Assembly (NCBI GenBank): GCA_051745935.1
Contig: JBNJEM010000267.1
Location: forward strand, 1-9,977
DNA: 9,977 nucleotides
Direction of reading: 5' to 3'
From: JBNJEM01 sp051745935
Lineage (GTDB): Bacteria; Planctomycetota; Planctomycetia; Pirellulales; Pirellulaceae
Both the position numbers and the translations under genes were made by a program. Below the pieces are notes generated by a model, which saw only the letters and a program-made list of their open reading frames with translations, made no database searches and was not told the origin of the DNA. Numbering within the stretch: position 1 is the first letter of the stretch; every line of letters begins with the position of its first letter. Below, piece by piece: positions 7,198-9,977 of this stretch.

Positions 7198-7497
7198 CTA
7201 ATTGATCACTTTGGCCAAGATGTCGCTCTCCCGCAGAATCTTGACCTCGTCGCCGTTGATCTCGATGTCCGAGCCACCATACTTGCCGTAGATCACCTCG
7301 TCGCCTTCGGCCACCGAGACTTCACCCCGTTCGCCATTATCCAGCAAACGCCCCGGCCCCACGGCCACCACGATGCCCCGTTGAGGCTTCTCTCTCGCCG
7401 TATCGGGCAACACAATTCCACCCGCCGTCGTTTCCTCGGCCTCAATCGGCTCTACCACTACACGGTCATCCAAAGGCCGGATCTTGATCTTCGCCAT
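7198..7497 (-). CDS. groES: GroES co-chaperonin (Hsp10)
   Basis: GroES forms the seven-subunit lid of the GroEL folding chamber. The 99-residue protein has the normal length and family start (MAKIKIRPLDDRVVVEP), the mobile loop at about 18-35 with the GroEL-binding tripeptide Ile-Val-Leu at 28-30, and the roof-forming region near residues 47-57. The ATG at 7497 is preceded by an AAGGA ribosome site about nine bases upstream. It lies between the two groEL genes, 84 bases after copy 1 and 79 before copy 2, and is the only groES in the window, so it presumably serves both rings. Confidence 0.98.
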   Translation of the reverse strand: MAKIKIRPLDDRVVVEPIEAEETTAGGIVLPDTAREKPQRGIVVAVGPGRLLDNGERGEVSVAEGDEVIYGKYGGSDIEINGDEVKILRESDILAKVIN

Positions 7498-7581
7498 AAT
7501 GTGATTCCTTTTTTCGCTCTATTGCCAGGTTGGTTGTGGATTACTTGTCTCGGGACACTTCAGGCACCAGGGGGGCCCGGA

Positions 7582-9279
<1,698 letters not shown>

Positions 9280-9476
9280 GTCGGATTTCCTCCTGTTGCT
9301 CGCGATATCTCTTGCCCGCCGCCACTACCTGGGGACCACGCCCGTGCCCCCCTACAACGGCTGGGCTCATTCTTCACGCTGGGCCCGCAACCTTCGCGTC
9401 ACCGACCCCCACCTCGATTGTGAGAACGCTTCGAAGCTTCGCATATGACAGCCCCAATTCTCGCCCTACGCTCCGC

Positions 9477-9493
9477 TGCAAGATATGTGCCAA
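9477..9493 (-). promoter_or_regulatory. Sigma-54-type (-24/-12) promoter upstream of groEL copy 1
   Basis: The minus strand reads TTGGCACATATCTTGCA. This fits the RpoN consensus TGGCACG-N4-TTGCA at all but one position (A for the G after CAC), with the invariant GG and GC exactly ten bases apart. The predicted start of transcription is near 9466, giving a leader of about 187 bases to the groEL GTG. It points toward the chaperonin operon, the only gene set downstream. Sigma-54 promoters need an enhancer-binding activator, so transcription would be strictly inducible unless a second promoter exists. Confidence 0.55.
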
Positions 9494-9511
9494 TCGTCAG
9501 GGAATCTGGCA

Positions 9512-9536
9512 TAAGTGCATTTTTGGCCGGCACTTA
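9512..9536. promoter_or_regulatory. Inverted repeat, possible regulator site upstream of the -24/-12 element
   Basis: TAAGTGC (9512-9518) and GCACTTA (9530-9536) form a perfect 7-bp inverted repeat with an 11-base spacer, 25 bases in all. Its centre lies about 58 bases upstream of the start site predicted from the sigma-54-type promoter. The arm-to-arm distance of about two helical turns suits a dimeric regulator. Half-site order and spacing differ from CIRCE. It could be an activator or repressor site. Confidence 0.4.
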
Positions 9537-9977
9537 CACGCAGCGGGCTTGCACGGGATTCACGCCGTCGACGAGAGCGCATGCCATTTTGGCAGCCATC
9601 GCCCCCGGAAACCACCTCGCCACGGACGTGCCACGACCAACGGCTGGCAGGACCGCGTCAGGACCAAGCAATGCCGTCCCCGCTCGCAATATGGATAACA
9701 ACGCACTATGGAAATGTGGCAACATCGTGCCGCGGGAGGCTCCTGCCACGCGTCTCGGCACCTGAGTGGGGGGGCCGCCTTTTCCGTGCGTCCGGGGGCG
9801 GGTACGATAGGACTTCAATAAGCTATACTTTTTGGCGTGATCGCAATACACCATGAAGCGGGGGCAAACGATGCCGCGAGGCACGAGGGGGGGCAATGGA
9901 GACGTGCCGCCGTTCATCCCCCCCGTTTGGTCGTCCGGTGTGATGGCTCGCGGAGACTGGCCAATGAGCGGCGCGGG

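Larger units (their letters stand above)
9280..9977. other. Upstream region of the chaperonin operon, no convincing gene
   Basis: About 700 bases hold the regulatory sites listed separately and the groEL leader. Minus-strand mini frames in the leader (9444-9367 and 9370-9257) are described under findings. Near the right edge an AT-rich patch with TATACT (9824-9829) precedes a plus-strand ATG at 9853 whose frame stays open to the window end (41 codons), but it has no ribosome site and a second overlapping frame is also open, so no gene is called. No CIRCE operator (TTAGCACTC/GAGTGCTAA), tRNA or rRNA was seen. Runs of seven G occur at 9768-9774 and near 9887-9893. Confidence 0.5.

Noticed and set aside
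9512..9536. CIRCE operator for HrcA
   Set aside because: Half-sites are TAAGTGC/GCACTTA with an 11-base spacer, not TTAGCACTC-N9-GAGTGCTAA.

Overview
The window reads as chromosomal DNA of a planctomycete, most likely of the Pirellulales. The reasons are the order groEL–groES–groEL–dnaJ–grpE (recalled from Rhodopirellula-type genomes, not searched here), a GC-rich base composition, roomy intergenic gaps and an orphan multi-pass membrane protein. All confidently called genes lie on the minus strand, so the window is read from right to left.

Layout in transcription order. Bases 9977-9280 hold no convincing gene. They contain a strong sigma-54-type promoter match (9477-9493) and, just upstream of it, a 7-bp inverted repeat (9512-9536). 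Next come groEL copy 1 with a GGM tail (9279-7582), groES (7497-7198) and groEL copy 2 without a GGM tail (7118-5499). A 370-bp gap follows with a possible promoter, an 11-bp-stem hairpin and a 15-bp tandem repeat. Then come dnaJ (5129-3972) and grpE (3972-3229), which share one base at TGATG. After a 167-bp leader come two small zinc-ribbon genes, an FmdB-family gene (3061-2690) and yacG (2662-2477). A 700-bp gap without a convincing gene precedes a predicted membrane protein of unknown function (1776-586). The left edge (1-229) carries two identical 99-bp repeat copies at a 130-bp period.

Together the genes form a protein-folding island. It has two 60-kDa chaperonins around a single co-chaperonin, followed by the J-protein and nucleotide-exchange factor of the Hsp70 cycle. 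The Hsp70 itself (DnaK) is not in the window and must be encoded elsewhere. No CIRCE-type HrcA operator was seen.

The two points most worth attention are these. First, the chaperonin operon may be driven by sigma-54 rather than by HrcA/CIRCE or sigma-32. Second, canonical GroEL features are split between the paralogues: copy 1 keeps the GGM tail but has Phe and His at the positions of E. coli apical Tyr199 and Tyr203, while copy 2 keeps both tyrosines but has lost the tail. I found no sign of a defence system, mobile element, CRISPR array, tRNA or rRNA.
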